A stretch of DNA of 64,000 nucleotides. It comes from Gymnorhina tibicen. Taxonomy: Eukaryota; Chordata; Aves; Passeriformes; Artamidae. The stretch is taken from the NCBI GenBank assembly GCA_013399875.1, contig VXAZ01008120.1, positions 1,071,268 through 1,135,267 of the forward strand, written 5' to 3'. Below, piece by piece: positions 47,001 to 60,939 of the stretch. Positions within the stretch are counted from its first letter, which is position 1. Each line of letters begins with the position of its first letter. The translations under genes were made by a program, and so were the position numbers. The notes beneath the pieces are model-generated. The model made no database searches, was not told the origin of the DNA, and saw nothing but the letters and a program-made list of their open reading frames with translations.

Positions 47001-49642
47001 TGATTGGTTCATAAAGCACAGAGTTACGCTTTGCAAGGTCAGCATCGGCAGCATTATCACTGTGTGCACAGTTTATAATCTCAATCAACTTATTTTAAAC
47101 ACTGAGCACAGAGGAATACAGAGGCTGTTAACTGGAAATTGCCATATCTCTCTCTCTCTTTTTTTTTCTTTTTAACATATTGCTGGAAAGGAAGAATTCT
47201 TTCTTGCATAAACGCAAAGGCAGGTTTTACTTGCATTGTGTCTTCACAGTGGATTATGACTGATGATGACTGAGTGTTTTTTGTAGGAGTTGAAACACAG
47301 TTAAGGTCTTCTCCTCATACTCAGAGCCCAGCAAAAGAGATTGGAAATACATGGTTGAAAGGCCAGAATATTTGAGAAGAATTTCTCAATTTGAGAAGAA
47401 ACATGGAAGGAAGGCTGTTGCAGCAATCTGTGATCTTGGGTCTGAGGCATGGATTAGTTTTTGACTCTCAGTGAACAGGGTTTGACTGACAAAATGCACA
47501 TGTCATGTAATCTGTGCAAACACCAGGGGACTAACCTGTCCCATTGACTTTAGGCTCCCTCACTGGACAAAGTGGAATTTCTCATTCTATGAAGTGTCAA
47601 AGAACTTATCAATTCAAGGTCAGAATAATTTGATTCAGTTAGGATTTTCTGACCTACTAACCAACGGCCACCTCTCTCTCCTCTGTCTAGGACATTCTAG
47701 GGATAAAATCTGAAATGTTCAGGGGAAGAAGAGCACACCTTTGCTACTTAGTTTCTAAAGGAAGATAGTAGATCTGGTGACTTTGGCTCTGTGCTGAGTG
47801 AGAAGAATGTACTTTATTCTTGTGGGCCAAAGGATTGCACTGGGGAGCATAGTCCTCAAGGGGAAGAGAAAACCTGTTTGGATTTCTCATGGAAATTACA
47901 AAGTCTTGAAAGATCCCTATCTCCATGACATGTGTAGGCAGCCTTTTTAAAAAAATTTATTCCAGGTTTTCCCTTGGACATGTTGCAAAAGAGAAGAAGA
48001 GAGTGAGAGTGCAACAAAGAAGGGGAAGACAGCTTGACAAGGAGGTAGGGAATGAAAGAAAGAGGACATTATCAGAAGAAAAAGATTATCATAGTAAAAA
48101 CCAGGGTGTGTATATGTGAAAGTGCAAGTTTCTGTAATGCAGGTGGTTAAAGAGAAGCATGAAGTAAAAACTGTACAAGTGGGAAAGGCAAAAGGCTATG
48201 TAGAATATGGTTCAAACAGATGCTTTAGCACTTTCACATTATACCACCCCTCTCTACAGAAAAAGTTGTTTCATTAAAGATGATTCCAGCTCAATGATTT
48301 GATATTTAAGTGCAGAAGTGAAAGCGGCAAATATTTTTACATAAAATTTTTTGTTTTACTTTAAACAAGTAGATAGTATTATAAAAATAGACTTAAAATT
48401 TGGTATTGAGGGAAAGAAAACATGACACTTCTGTCAATTTAATTTAATTGAAAATATAAGCATTTGTTGTTTGGAAACTTTGTAAGCCAGATTGCAGCAT
48501 TTTTCAGAATTGTGCAACACAATGTGTTTTTAGTACAGTGGGGTGGGGTTTTTTGCTTTAAGGAAAAGTAATTCCTAGTAATTCCTATATTTCTAAAATA
48601 TACCCTCCTCAGCTGGACAGAGATTCTCTTCTTGCACAGTGCCTTAGGTGCTGCAATCATTGTGAAATGGAACACTTTCCATTTGCTGTCTTTGCCCAAA
48701 ACTCACCGTAACTGTTCACCTGGGCTCCTGTCGCAGGGCTTTGTGTGAGCTGCCAGGGCAGTATTTTCCCTTGCTTTGTTCTGTTGGTCTCATATGGTTT
48801 CCCTCATGTTCTCATACCTTCAAGCCTATATATTGATCATATAGACAGTTCTTACAGGATGCAATTGCTACTGGCAGGGAGAATTGCCCTTCCTGCACAT
48901 TTCCTACAGCTCATTTTATGACTTTTAGTTTATATGACAGAAACACAAAGCTCAGAGCATAGCAAAATAGGCAGTGGCCACGTATATGCCTGGTCAGGAT
49001 TATCCAGTGAAACATATGCACCAAAGCTTTGTGCATTGCCAATCTCTGTGCAATGCCTGTGTCCAGCTAAGTGTGCCAGAGTCAGCAAGAAGAGCTTCAT
49101 GAATGGGAACAGCCCATAGGATCTGGCGCGGGTCCTGATGTAGGTATGAAGTGCTGGGGGACAGGGATGAGGGTGGCTGCCATCGCTATTATAACCTGCT
49201 GTTATGAGGGAGACTGCAGAGGGGAATGCTTGCCTGGCAATGACTCCCAGCTGGTCACGGGGAGAAGCTGTCCTCTGGCTTTTTCCCCTGTCTCTGTCTT
49301 TCTATTCCCATTGCTTTTAATACCTTCAGGAATTTTGAAGTTGGAATGCACATCTTCACCTCCAGACCCCACTAACAAAACTTTGTGCATTAAGCCCGTC
49401 TCACTATCCTTCATGTAATGCTTATTCAAACTCAGTGCTACTCAGTAAAGCCCAGCATGGTAAATGTGATTTATTGCAAGGTCGGCTTACTTGGAACATG
49501 TCAAACATACCCTTGTCAAATTCTTCCAGGCTTGATCGAAACGAGAGTTTTCATCTCACAAGACATAATAGGCACCCAAGAATTTATCTGTGTCTTATGT
49601 GGATTCTGTGTCATTCATCCCTGTTGTCTTCTCCCTACACAG
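44006..49642. other. Unique DNA, no gene seen
   Basis: A T-rich run lies at 45342-45362 (interrupted once by G) and a purine-rich tract at about 47985-48085. No repeat family or RNA gene was recognised. The open frames here are short and lack domains. Confidence 0.4.
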
Positions 49643-49752
49643 AGAGAATTCCAGCTTGAGAGGAGGATTGGGCAAGCCTGTGCTGTCACAGCATCAAGTG
49701 CCAATAGGTAGATTGTCAGGAAAGATCAAAGCTGAAATGGAGAGCCAAAAAA
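49643..49752 (+). CDS. Candidate isolated exon (110 nt), product unknown
   Basis: The acceptor is strong ('cctgttgtcttctccctacacag') and the donor is 'gtaagatatt'. In one frame, after a single base, 36 codons are open and look coding: they include SSLRGGLGKPVLSQHQVP and SGKIKAEMESQK, with one base left over. A second frame hits a stop. I do not recognise the protein and see no phase-compatible partner nearby. A non-coding RNA exon or chance are the alternatives. Confidence 0.22.
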
Positions 49753-51349
49753 GTAAGATATTTCTCACTCTCATCTTTGCTTGCTTGCCCCTATACATTC
49801 CCACAGTACCTTAGGTTTAAACATTTTTTTGCATAAAGTAGTCCACCCAGGTCCTCTGAGAGTATTAATTTATTCCTGAGCTACTATGTACTAATATACA
49901 TCCAGTTAAAGGCAATGGAAAGAGCATTGTGCTTGTTAACTAGAGTCAGATTTTGGGTCATCTCAAAAGGACTTAACTATCTTTGTTGCTGGTAGCCACC
50001 CAGAGAGTTTATGTGACCTGTTTATGGGAGACTGCATCATCCTAATTCTGTAAAAGACACCCTTATATACTGCTGGTGGAGCAGAAAGGATTGATCAGCC
50101 TCTTGAACTGCATCCCTCCCTCTGCAGAGGGAGCTTAAATGACTAATATATGTTAGGTACTAAAGTTTTAGATGGCTAAAAGTAGGTAAAATTAATCCCA
50201 GCCTAAGCGCTCTGCTCCTCTTTATTGTCTGTTTTTCTTAACAGCGCTCTTGCTCTAGCCTTGTCTAAAGAGCGTGCAGCAGCACTGTGTCCTTGCAAAG
50301 CACCTGCTTCTGCACCCCCTGAAGTCAGTGGGAGGTTTTGATTGCTTTTCACACCTGCAGAAACAAGCCTAATGCCGTTTCTTGTTTGCTAAAAACGAGA
50401 GTATTAAATAGCAAAGACAGATGCTGCTACCACAGCAGCAGAACGTGTTCAATGACTCGGCCTGTGGATCTTCCCGTGCTTCTTGTGGCTACCCAATTCT
50501 CTCCTCGCCCTGGCTGTGCAGGAGAACACACTGGGTAGTTATGCACTTATGTTTATTTACACTTCCTAAAGTAACCGAGAATGGATCGCTCTTACAAAGT
50601 AGCTATCACCCAGGGGATAGAAATGGAGCTGCATTTTGCTCCTGATTAGGTACAGCTCATTAGGTCCACAGCCTTTGGCTCAGCTCCTGCCAGGGCAATT
50701 GGAAGTGACAGTGGCACCGTTTTGCCACATAGCAGTCAGCACTGGCGGGAGCAGCCACAGAAGAGGGACACACTGGATGAGTGAATCAAAAAGACTACGA
50801 AGATGTCATGAGATTACTAATTAAGTAAGACCTCCAGAAGGGCGTGTCTTAATTTTATTAAGAGCCATTGAGGGCAATCATCTATCTTAGATAACAGATG
50901 TCTGACCATGTAACTATGAAGTGCCAGTTAAAAGACTTAGCAGCAGACCACAGAAACTTCCAACATCGGTGGTAAACAGAACTAAATGGAAGAGACAAAC
51001 TGATATTCCCTTTAATTTTCTTCTGTATATCCACCAGAAAGTCTTGTGTGTGTGGACATTTTTTTAACGTTGTAAATAAACTTCAGTGAGCTGTTCACTG
51101 GTGTGTGAAGGGGTCACGCTGGCTGGATGCCAGATGTCCACTAAAGCTGCTCTATCACTCCCCTCCTCAGCTGGACAGAGGAGAGAAAATACAGATTTTA
51201 GGCTCATGGGTTGAAATAGTGGCAGGGAGAGAGATCACTCAGCAGTTACTGTCACAGGCAAAAGAGACATGGCTGGGGGAAAATTTATTCCCAACCAAGT
51301 CAGAGAAGGGTAATGATAAATTAAACAGAATCTTCCTTCCACCCCTCTC
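49753..51349. other. Unique DNA, no gene seen
   Basis: Around 50190-50560 the sequence is less AT-rich than its neighbours and unrepetitive. No gene was recognised. Confidence 0.4.
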
Positions 51350-52050
51350 TTCTTCCAGGTCTTAATTTTACTCCCGATTTTCTCTACCTCCTCCCCCTGC
51401 AGCTGCACAGCGGGACAGGGAATGGGGGCTGTGGTCAGTTCATCGCACATTGTCTCCGATGCTGCTTCCTCCTCAGGCAGAGGACTCCTCACACTCTTCC
51501 CCTGCCCCAGAGTATGGTCCCACCCCTTGGAGACTATCCTCCACAAATTTCTCCAAACATCAATCCTTTGTATAGGGTACAGTTCTTCATGAACTGCCCC
51601 AGAGTGGGTCCCTTCCACATGATTCAGTTCTTTGGGAACAGGCTGTTCCAGTGCAGGTCCCTTGCTGGGTCACAAATTCTTTCAGAAAACCTGCTCTATT
51701 GTGGGCTCTTCTCTTCACAGGTCCTACCAGGAACCTGCTCCAATGTGGGCTTCCCACAGGATCTGGCTGCAATTGCACAGTATTCCCGCACCCACCTTCT
51801 TAAATCTGTTATCCCAGAGGCACTACTGCTGATGCTGATGGGCTTGGCCTTGGCTAGAGGTGATTCCATCTTGGAGCCGACTCTGCTGGCTCTGTCAGTG
51901 AGATGGGAGAATCCTATGGGAGCTTCTCATGGAAGCTGCCCATGTAGTTCACCCCTGCCAAAACCTTGTCACAAGAACCCAGAACATGGAGACTTCAGCC
52001 AGGCTTGTAAGACCTGTTGGATAGAATTTATTGTCAAACCAAAGAAGGTG
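51350..52050. mobile_element. Avian interspersed repeat with degenerate 46-48-nt units
   Basis: The word 'ctgctccaatgtgggc' and its variants recur: phased starts at about 51502, 51548, 51594, 51643, 51691 and 51735, a period of 44-49 nt. Downstream comes 'gggcttggccttggctagag' and 'cttggagccgactctgctgg', then 'cttctcatggaagctgccc'. From memory, this arrangement is a common dispersed repeat in bird genomes, probably part of an endogenous-retrovirus-type element, but I cannot name the family. It holds the longest open frame of the window (51514-52071, 185 codons, + strand) and a 127-codon frame on minus (51235-51618). These reflect the repeat's composition, lack any domain, and should not be called host genes. 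Confidence 0.65.
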
Positions 52051-55000
52051 GCTATATTTAGCTTACAATAACATCGCACCTGTGAACTTGCTGCTAAAAT
52101 TGTCAGAGATGATACAGAAAGACTAGGCTGACATTTCTGTAATCCAGTGTGATGTCAGCTGTATTCTGTAAGCAATCTCATTTGACTTTACTCGTGCCAC
52201 TTAACACATGATCTTGGGGCTATTTGGCAATTAAAGTATCACAACAGGCAAATTGTTCACTTCTTATCTAAAATATGGGAAATTTTCTGAAAAATTTTAT
52301 AGTTTAGTTTACTAAAAGTAAACCAAAAGTAGTTTACTAAAGTGGTCAAGCGGGAACGGAATCCAGGAATATTTTGATCATTTTTACCAGGGTTATTCTA
52401 AGAATTTGTCTGGAGTTTGACAACAGCATTTTCTCCAAATTTCATTGAGTAATACCTTTAACTAAGATATACTGCAGTAATAAGGAGGGAAACCTGTGTT
52501 GTATCACTACTGTATCCCATTGAGAAGTAAAACAGAAGACTATGCCTGTCACGAGGACCATAAAATCTGAATATCATACTTAAAGGATTTGCCTGCACCA
52601 TTTCTTCCTAGTTTAATCATATTATATACAGAGCTATGCAACCAATGTGTGGACCAACCAAAACATATGCTAAATATGAAGTTTCTATTAAGTTTTGCAG
52701 CATAAACAAACCACATAGCACAGCACACTGCCAGAACTGTCACATGGCTAATATAGTCAAAAGGGATATATAAAATTAGAGCTTTTGGAAGTATAGCATT
52801 TCTTTATGTCAAAGATGATGGCATGGAAACAAATAAGATTGATTAGTCATATGGATGTCTTTATTAATGCTTCATAGGAAATACATTTCTTCTTGTATAG
52901 AAATTTAATACTGAAAAAAAGCATTATTTTCCAACTGGAATATAAAAGAAAACCAATCTTTAATTTATTTTTCATTGTTGAGTAGTATTTTTTCATTTCA
53001 TAATGGAATAAAAAACCTTTTTCAATGTAAAACTGTGTCTTTTATTTGTGAAAAGGAACTGAAATGTCCTTTCTTGACAGTTCTGCTATATTTTTCCTGA
53101 AATACTGTATAATCAGTAATTTCTTACTAGAAATAGCAAAACCCCCTCTCTTTCAATCCTAGACAATATAATGCATATAGGTCTGGGATAATTTAATTGA
53201 TTCTTATTTTTACTATTGTAAAAGAGCTCAGTATCATGTCTCAAAATTTTCTTGAAATTGTCTAAATGCTTCCAGTTTCCTGATGTAAAGTCTCTGATGA
53301 AGGTCTATTTTTGCACAGGATCTGGAAAGAAAAGGCATTTTTCCTTCTTCTTATGACATTTTCTGCATCTTTAGTCTCTGCCTTTACTAGAGTGTTTATC
53401 TTCTCTCTTTTTATTTGCTTTCATTCCAACCTTGCTTCAGTCTCTTGCATGGCATTGGGTTCACTGTTCCCCCTTCTTTGCTCCCAAACATTATAAAGGC
53501 AAGGAGAGCTTTCATTTTAAAAGAGTTGAACTGTGGATGCAAGTAACATGGAAAAGTGCATCCCACTCTGTATATTATTTACGGAGGCAGGCACAGGGCT
53601 TGACTTCATTTGGAACTGTATTTTTTTTAGTTTCTCTAAACGAAACATAGAGACCAGCACGTTTGCTTCATTGTTCCCTTTTGTTTTCCAGCGTGCTTCA
53701 TTCTCAAGCAAAAGTGGGCATTTGTAAGGCAGGACCAGCAGCTGTTTAGAAAAGAAAGAAACAAAGATTAACTCTGCCTAAGGGCCATTATATAGGTGGA
53801 GAAAGCGTAAGTAAGCACAATTAGTGCCTCACAGACCTGAGGGCTACACAGGTTCAGGACAGCCTCTCAGGGCGCGCTATGTATGCAGAAATTAAGCAAA
53901 ATAATTATGAACTGCATAAAAAGCACAGACTCCTGAAATACAAACAACGGACTTGCTCTGCAGCTCTTTCTTGTTTGTTTTGTTGCTTCCATGGCAAGAC
54001 AACCACCGAGGAAAGTCAAGAATAAAATGAATTTTGTCTTCTTTGGAGTGGTGATGTAAATGGTGCTTAAGGACATTTTGCCTCAGATTTGTCCATTCCT
54101 ATTATGTACCTTTCCTCTCTACAAAACGATTGTGAATCCAGCGCTATGCATACTGGCTCCTTTGCCTACCTGTGTCTTTCCTTGCCTTCAGAGGATCCTG
54201 CATGGAGCTTTTGGTACCTGTCCTGATATTTTTTTTTACTTTGTGCTGGAGCTACAAAAACAAAGACTGCCTGCCAAGGTGTCATCTCTCATTTAGGGGT
54301 GCTGTTTATTTTACCTGGCTGTAGAAGCTCTCCTTGCTCCCTAGCAAGTGAGAGTGGCAGCCCTTTCCTCTAAGCCATATTTCACATGGGATAAATCTGT
54401 CTCACACAAGCAGCAAGAAGGGATTTGTCTATGCTGTGTCTCTAATCCAATCTAATTCAGAGCAGATGTCTCAGGGAGCTGTGCATGTTGCCACCTGCAG
54501 TACTGGCCCGACTGTCCCCATGCCCACGCCTGGCAATCCCCACCCACCTGTGCAACCAGAGGGGCAGGAAGCCCCCATGCTGTGTCCCCCTGCAGGAGTC
54601 CCCAGCATTTTTTTACATGCCTGCCTTAATTCATTATTTATAATCTCCTGGAAGAAGTGAGTTAACCTTAAACCTCATTCTGTCCCTTAAAATCCTGTGA
54701 CCTGGAGGATGTGGAGGAGGGCTGCTATCCGGTTAGTGGCTTAGTGTGCACAGGGGCTGGAGCCCTCAGGGACACAGGGAGCTGCAGGTGCAATGTGTGA
54801 TGCTCAGCTGAGAGACATCGAATTGACGGTGAGAAGTTACCTTGCTATTTTCCTCTTGAAGAAATGGGTTAAACACACACTTAGAATAGCTGACAATGGG
54901 TTTCCCTAGCAGGCCCTGAGAAGGACTGACTGCTCCAGTGGGTCTCATGAAATGTCCAGTTTAAGTGTCCTATAGCTGGCTGTCAGCTCTGCCAGGTGCT

Positions 55001-58000
55001 GTAAAAGACAAAGTCAACAGGCTGCATGTAACGTGGCTTTATTCTGAAGGGAGAAAGGATGTGGCTTCCTTCTGACCCAGTCTGACACACAGGATGGATG
55101 GCCTTAAGTTTTCAAAAGTCATGACCAAGGCTCACTGCAATCCAATCCCAAGATATTATGGTATTAAAATAATATATTTGGCATTTGAATTACCTTCTGA
55201 TTTTCAAATTTAGTCAAGAGGTTTTTTGCCATAGTGTGGATGGCTAAAAACTTGGTTTTTTTAATGGAAGCTGACAATCTGTCAAAATAATTTAAGTATA
55301 GGACCTTTACGAAAGACACCAAATATAGCAGTGCCATGATAAAAATCACTGACTTTGGATCAATTTTTTTGCCTTGAAGGACACAGAGTGACAGACCTCA
55401 GAATTTCCATGCCAGCAATAGTAGTTGCAGATCCTATTTATTTACCTAAATGAAACATATAACCCTTTTACTGAAATGTTTTCAGCGAGAAATCAGCCTA
55501 ATAATTTAGTGGATTCAGACCAGACTTATTCTGTCCCCATCAATCCTGTATCTGAATGGCGGATAAAATTAAAATATACTAGAAATTTCAAGGTCACTGT
55601 CTATTGGCAGTAATTAAAGTAGTCTCTCTTTTCTATGAAGAACTGATTGCTCTTCCTTTTTTTTTTTTTTTTTAACATGTGATTCTGCACTTGGTTTTGC
55701 ATGTGATCTGTCAGTGCTAGAAGATTATGGGATTATGGTGTCCAAGAGAGATAAGATTTGAACCTGAAATCAGGGTAGTTTGTGATTTTGATCATCAGTT
55801 GTTCAGTGTAAGGTCAGCTATTCCAAAACATTTAAGTGTGTTTATAATCTCTGTCTTGCAGGGAAATAATAGTGGCCAAAGACTAGGGATACAAGACAAG
55901 GTTTTAAGTCTCCGATTCCTCCAGTGTTGAAGACATTACAGATGAGACCAGGAGACAGACACACACGAGCAATGAGAGGTCTTAAGTGTTAAATAAATAC
56001 TTCATGGGTCATCTCCTGGATTTGGAGATTGAAAACTAATCAGACTCAATAATCTAGATGCTTTTGTAAATCTTATTATTTGTTATTGGGTGGCCTAGAT
56101 ACCTTTGTAGGCCTTCTCTCTCTGAACAAGAACATGAACACAATGCAAAGTTAAAAAAAACATGAACAAGGTTTGATTAGAGAGTCCCCCCGATTCGGAG
56201 GGACTATTCTTGATTCATACATCAGGTGCAGCTTTTCAGATAGGTGTAAATAGGCTGGATTCAGTACTATAGGAAAGCAAATATGACTTGATAACATAGT
56301 CATTAATCCAAAGGACAGGGGACAGTTTTCCAGGTAATAAGTATTTTGTGATATTCTGGAGAAGCAAATCTTCATACTTGTGCATGGAAGGCCACTGCTG
56401 CATTAAATACAAGCTGTAAATGTATACTCTGTCACCAGCATGCTGCCAGGCTGGATATGGGCCATCAGACTGTCTTTCTTCTCTTTCCTCCATGAAATAA
56501 TCACTCTGCTGATGCTGTAGACTGAGGAAGGGAAACTAAGTGCATCTTCTGCCCCCTCTACTAGATTCTACTCCCTGTTGGTAACCCAAAGCTCATTGTG
56601 TTCACCTTCTGACCCAGCAATGGCACTGGGAGTTTGTGCCTCTAATGTGTTAACAAGAAAACACATTCAAATTGCCGGAGACTTGTCAAATCCATCTTTC
56701 TTATCCTAGGATTCAATCCCCACCGATAACCTGGGAGGCAATTTGCAAGTGATTGTGTTGTGCAAATCTGCTTTGTTTCCCTTGATTCGGAGATCAAAGT
56801 TGGGAGTACAATTCTTTGGTATTTAATACATAAATCCCTCCCGCTTCAGAAGTATCTGCTTAAAAGAGCACACTGGCAGTAGATAGGTATGAGTATATAC
56901 ACATTTCCCACACAGCAGCCAGAACGAAGAGCAGAATATCTTGTTAAAAGGTGTATCTGACAAAAGGATAAACTCAATAATTAAATGTTCAAATTCCAAT
57001 GCACCAGGTGGGGATGAGCTTAGAGACCCAGCACTGATGCAGTACATTTCTTGCTATTGAGTTTGATTTCACTTTTCCTCCCCACAGTGTGGAAGGGAAG
57101 AAAATAATGGGAAAACCAGGTAAACCAAGCCTGCACCCACGAGTCAATAAGCTTGCTTGTCCTGCCGCATCTTGCGTGTTCTCATTTTTGTGTCTCAAGA
57201 CCTGATTCACACTGGTCTTGCAGCAAAACTTGAATCCTAATCCCTGATGCTTTTTATGTATCCAGTCATCACAGAAAGGAAGAAGGAAAACATACATAAG
57301 GGGCAGTGTCTGAAGTTCTCTTTTGAAAAGAGGTATCCATCAGGGTGAAATGAAGTGTGGTGAGTAGAGCCCCTGATATTTAGTAAGGAATTATTAGAGT
57401 GATCAGCACTAGAGACAGACAGCTGTTAGTACAGTGTCTTTGCATCCAACCTCTCTGCTTGGACACTGTCCCTTTCTGTGACCTTGGCCATATTACTTTT
57501 CTTTGGTGAGAAAAAGGAAAATTCCATGGAAATACTTTAACAGTCTCTCACTGAATTCTGACAGAATTATTATATAGATGTGTGCATCGATGTATATATG
57601 TACAAGCTTCTCCAGGCAACCTGTTTCTGTGTCTCACCAGCTTCACATTAAAAAGTTTTCAGGACTTTTTTTTTCCAGACATTTCCTAATTGCCTGTATA
57701 TTTTCATAGACCTAGTGAAAGACAGCAATCAAAACCCTGCATGTACTTTTTTATTTCACACCAAACCTAGAAAAAGTGTATCCTAAAAGGAAAGAAGTGG
57801 TTTGAAATCTCCCTTGGAAGAAATAGAATAGTTGCACTGTCAGTACCTGGATCAATGCAGACCTGTGTGGTGTCTGAGCTTCCACTTTCAGACAGAGAAT
57901 ATATACTCATCTAAACATACCTACCAGAGATAAGAAGCGCAATAAATTGAAACAGAAAATTTGTATGTGTGTGAAAGAAAAGGGAAGAGAGATCAATGAA

Positions 58001-59506
58001 GAGGCAAGGACATGCTTCATTTCTGTCAGTTCTTACTGTAAATTTGAGGAAATCAGCTGTTGCCACCAGTGATCAGAGAACTATGCGTAAATCCAATTTT
58101 CAGACAGCTTCAGAACTGTGCAATGGTCAGACAGGAATGGAGACAATGGAGCTGTCTACTTTTAGTGCCTGTGATTTATAGTCAGTCAGCCACTGACTGA
58201 TGTGCTGAATGGAAGTCATATATGCAAACAATTGAAAAAATATATTTTCGTAGAAGTTAAAAATCTTGTAGTGGACTGCAAGAAATGAAGCCCTGTTTTT
58301 GCCTGCTTCTTATCCCCCCTACATGGAGAAATTTCCACATGCTCTCCAAGGTTTTCTGCAAGCCCAGCCCTGCCAGGTCACTGACATCCTGCTATTATGG
58401 TGACAGGGACCAAGAATTCACAAGAATTGTAAAAATTTCAGGTTATCTCCTATAAATCTGTGTGACTTCTTCCTTCTGAGACAAGCAGAAGGTCCTCACA
58501 AAATTTGTGGAGTATGAATTCACTCAAAAACTCTCATTTGAGTCATATTTCTCTGTGTTGTAGGATGTCTGCATTTTAAGATAAGTCAAAATTTAGTGAA
58601 TAGGAGACCAGGTCAATACATCTAGTGATTCAGTTTTTGTTTGCTTACTGGAGCAAATGAGTGTTTCTGGGTCAGCAATTTTATTCAGAAGCACCCTAGG
58701 CCAGATTCTTCAATTTGAATACATTAAGAGAAGTGTCCTTCAGATTATATCCATAGATACAAACTGAGAAGTGTCCCCGATTCCTCTAGCATTTCTCCTC
58801 AACATTTTAAAAGACCTCTGCCTTTGAGGGAGAGGGCAATACAGCCAGAAAAAAAAGTGTGAGTGAAGTAAAACTTGAATACAGACTAATTTAGATGTTT
58901 TTATAAAGTCTTGCAGACTTCTCTCCACAAACCATTAAGTCCTAATTGCCACACTAATGTTATTTTACATTGTAAGTGCAGCTCCTGAGTCCTGATATTA
59001 TGGCACCCAGTGGAATTAAAGCAGGCACTTAGCTTTACCACCTTCTCTGCTGTAACCTTTTCAATCTGTGATTATTATTCTGTCAACGCACACTTGTTCA
59101 TTATTACTTAAAGATGTCGTCCCTTCCTCCAGGAAGACATGCTGCTGTGTAAATTAGAGCCATAACTAACCTCATTCAGTGCTGAAGCAAGCGCCTTTCT
59201 TCTGACAAGCCATAAATTAGGGGCTTCTTTCCTCCCAGTGGAAGGAGCCTCTCTCCTTCATTCCTAATAAGGGCAATGCTGAGGTGGATTTAAAAGGCTC
59301 TTTTCTGTTAAAGGGCTTTGATCTGTGATAATCTCCTATAATCTGGATACTAGGAGCAAACTGATTATTAGGTCGGGATTGCAAATCCACTCTCAGCCTT
59401 TTAAAAAATAATTTATTTATTTCAAAACTCATTTGAATATATTACCTTCCTTTTCCCCTCCATAAAGGACATTAAGGAAATGCCTTTCATATTAGGATTC
59501 AAATTT
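52051..59506. other. Unique AT-rich DNA, no gene seen
   Basis: About 7.5 kb with no recognised repeat family. There are a small inverted repeat at 52307-52323 ('gtttact'/'agtaaac'), a GC-richer patch at about 54465-54600, and a T17 run at 55657-55673. Sequence at about 59090-59440, just left of the palindrome, is unrepetitive and holds several 'aaatta'/'taattt' words. Confidence 0.4.
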
Positions 59507-59528
59507 GATTAACTAATATTAGTTAATC
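59507..59528. repeat. 22-bp perfect palindrome
   Basis: The half-site 'gattaactaat' is followed immediately, with no spacer, by its exact reverse complement. Each half contains TTAGTTAAT/ATTAACTAA-type words, similar to HNF1-like and homeodomain dimer sites (the HNF1 consensus is GTTAATNATTAAC, which this does not match exactly). Confidence 0.95.
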
Positions 59529-60939
59529 CCAGTTCTGGTAATTGCATTCCTCCTTCAGGAATTTCACATCCCCTTTTAGAAATTGTACAGTCTTGGCTTG
59601 CAAACTGCATGCTATATCTTCATGTCAGCCTCTCAGTTCATTTTCTTGCTCTGAGTGTATATGGAGTACATGCAGCACAGTTTGGGAAACACTATCATTT
59701 CCATTTTAACTCACCATTAAAGCTCTTAGAGTTACATTTTCCAAATAAATTATCTAACGAATTTTGTTTTGTTTCTGTTGTGTTTTCATTTGTGAATTGT
59801 TTCTGATCTTCCGTAGTGTTAGCAAATCTTAGCCTCATTTGCACATATTTTTGCAGAAGGAGGTTTTATTCTAGGATTTGTGATTATATTGCTAATTTCA
59901 GCTGTTGCATTCCCTATATAGCTGTTTGTGGTAAAACAAATGTTATTACTTTTAGTCCCTTACTGGACCAGAATAACTTTTCCTGTGGCCAAGTGATGAA
60001 GAGGACATGATGAGCAGCAAATAATGAGTGGAGCACGTGGGAGTACCGTACTCTAATACAGACAGTGGTAAAAAGACCATTCCTCATGCAGTCATACGAA
60101 TGAAAAATAACTGATATAAATATTTATGAGTTGAAGATAACGTGGGGTGAGCAAACCACACCAATACCACACACATTTGGAGTCTGTCTGGGTTTTCACC
60201 CACATACATAGGTAGTAAAGAGAGCATCATTCCTTTATCAGCTGCTTATATCAGGTAAAAAATAACGGGGCAAAACATCCAAGGGAAACTATTACCATTG
60301 TGGGAAAATATCCCCCAGCTCTTTTAGGAAGGACTGCTAAATAAATCCTGCTGTGAGAGATGGAGATGACAGAAAAGGAGACGAAAATTTAGACCAATAG
60401 AACTGCTGTAATTCATACAGGTTTCTAGCAGAGGTTAGGTTATACTGGGGGCTGTGAGGGAGTTTAAGACCAGAAGAATTCAGATCTACCTCTCTTCAGA
60501 ATATTTGGGGTTGAAGTTTTGGGCAGAAAGCATATATGGATATTTCTGTCAATAGTTACTTCATACTTAGCCCTTATTTTCCCACTCTGGTTTGTACTAA
60601 GGGTATAAATTCTTGAAGACTGGGTATATGCTCTGGTGGATTTTGAAAGATATAGGGTATCTGTACAGAATTTCATTCTGAACAACAGTGTGGCCCATTT
60701 ATACACCACAAATAGTATGGATAATGGGAACATGCCACATTGCATTCTACATTTGTGGGAATGAAGTTACATAACTATATAAAATAAATATTTACAGTAA
60801 TTATCTTACTAAACATATACAGCAGATACTCAAAAATATTCAGGAGAGGATAAGGCACCTGATGGGTAGGAGATCCTTTCCTCACTAAGATGAAATCCAG
60901 GTCACCTGTCCTAGAGATTAATTCTGAAGCTCTTCACTT
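59529..60939. other. Unique AT-rich DNA, no gene seen
   Basis: No repeat family or supported exon was recognised. A short segment at 60443-60461 ('tgggggctgtgaggga') recurs at 60970-60985. Confidence 0.4.

Noticed and set aside
51514..52071. 185-codon open frame, longest of the window, as a host gene
   Set aside because: It lies inside a dispersed avian repeat with 46-48-nt units. It has no domain or signal peptide, and a long frame is also open on the other strand.
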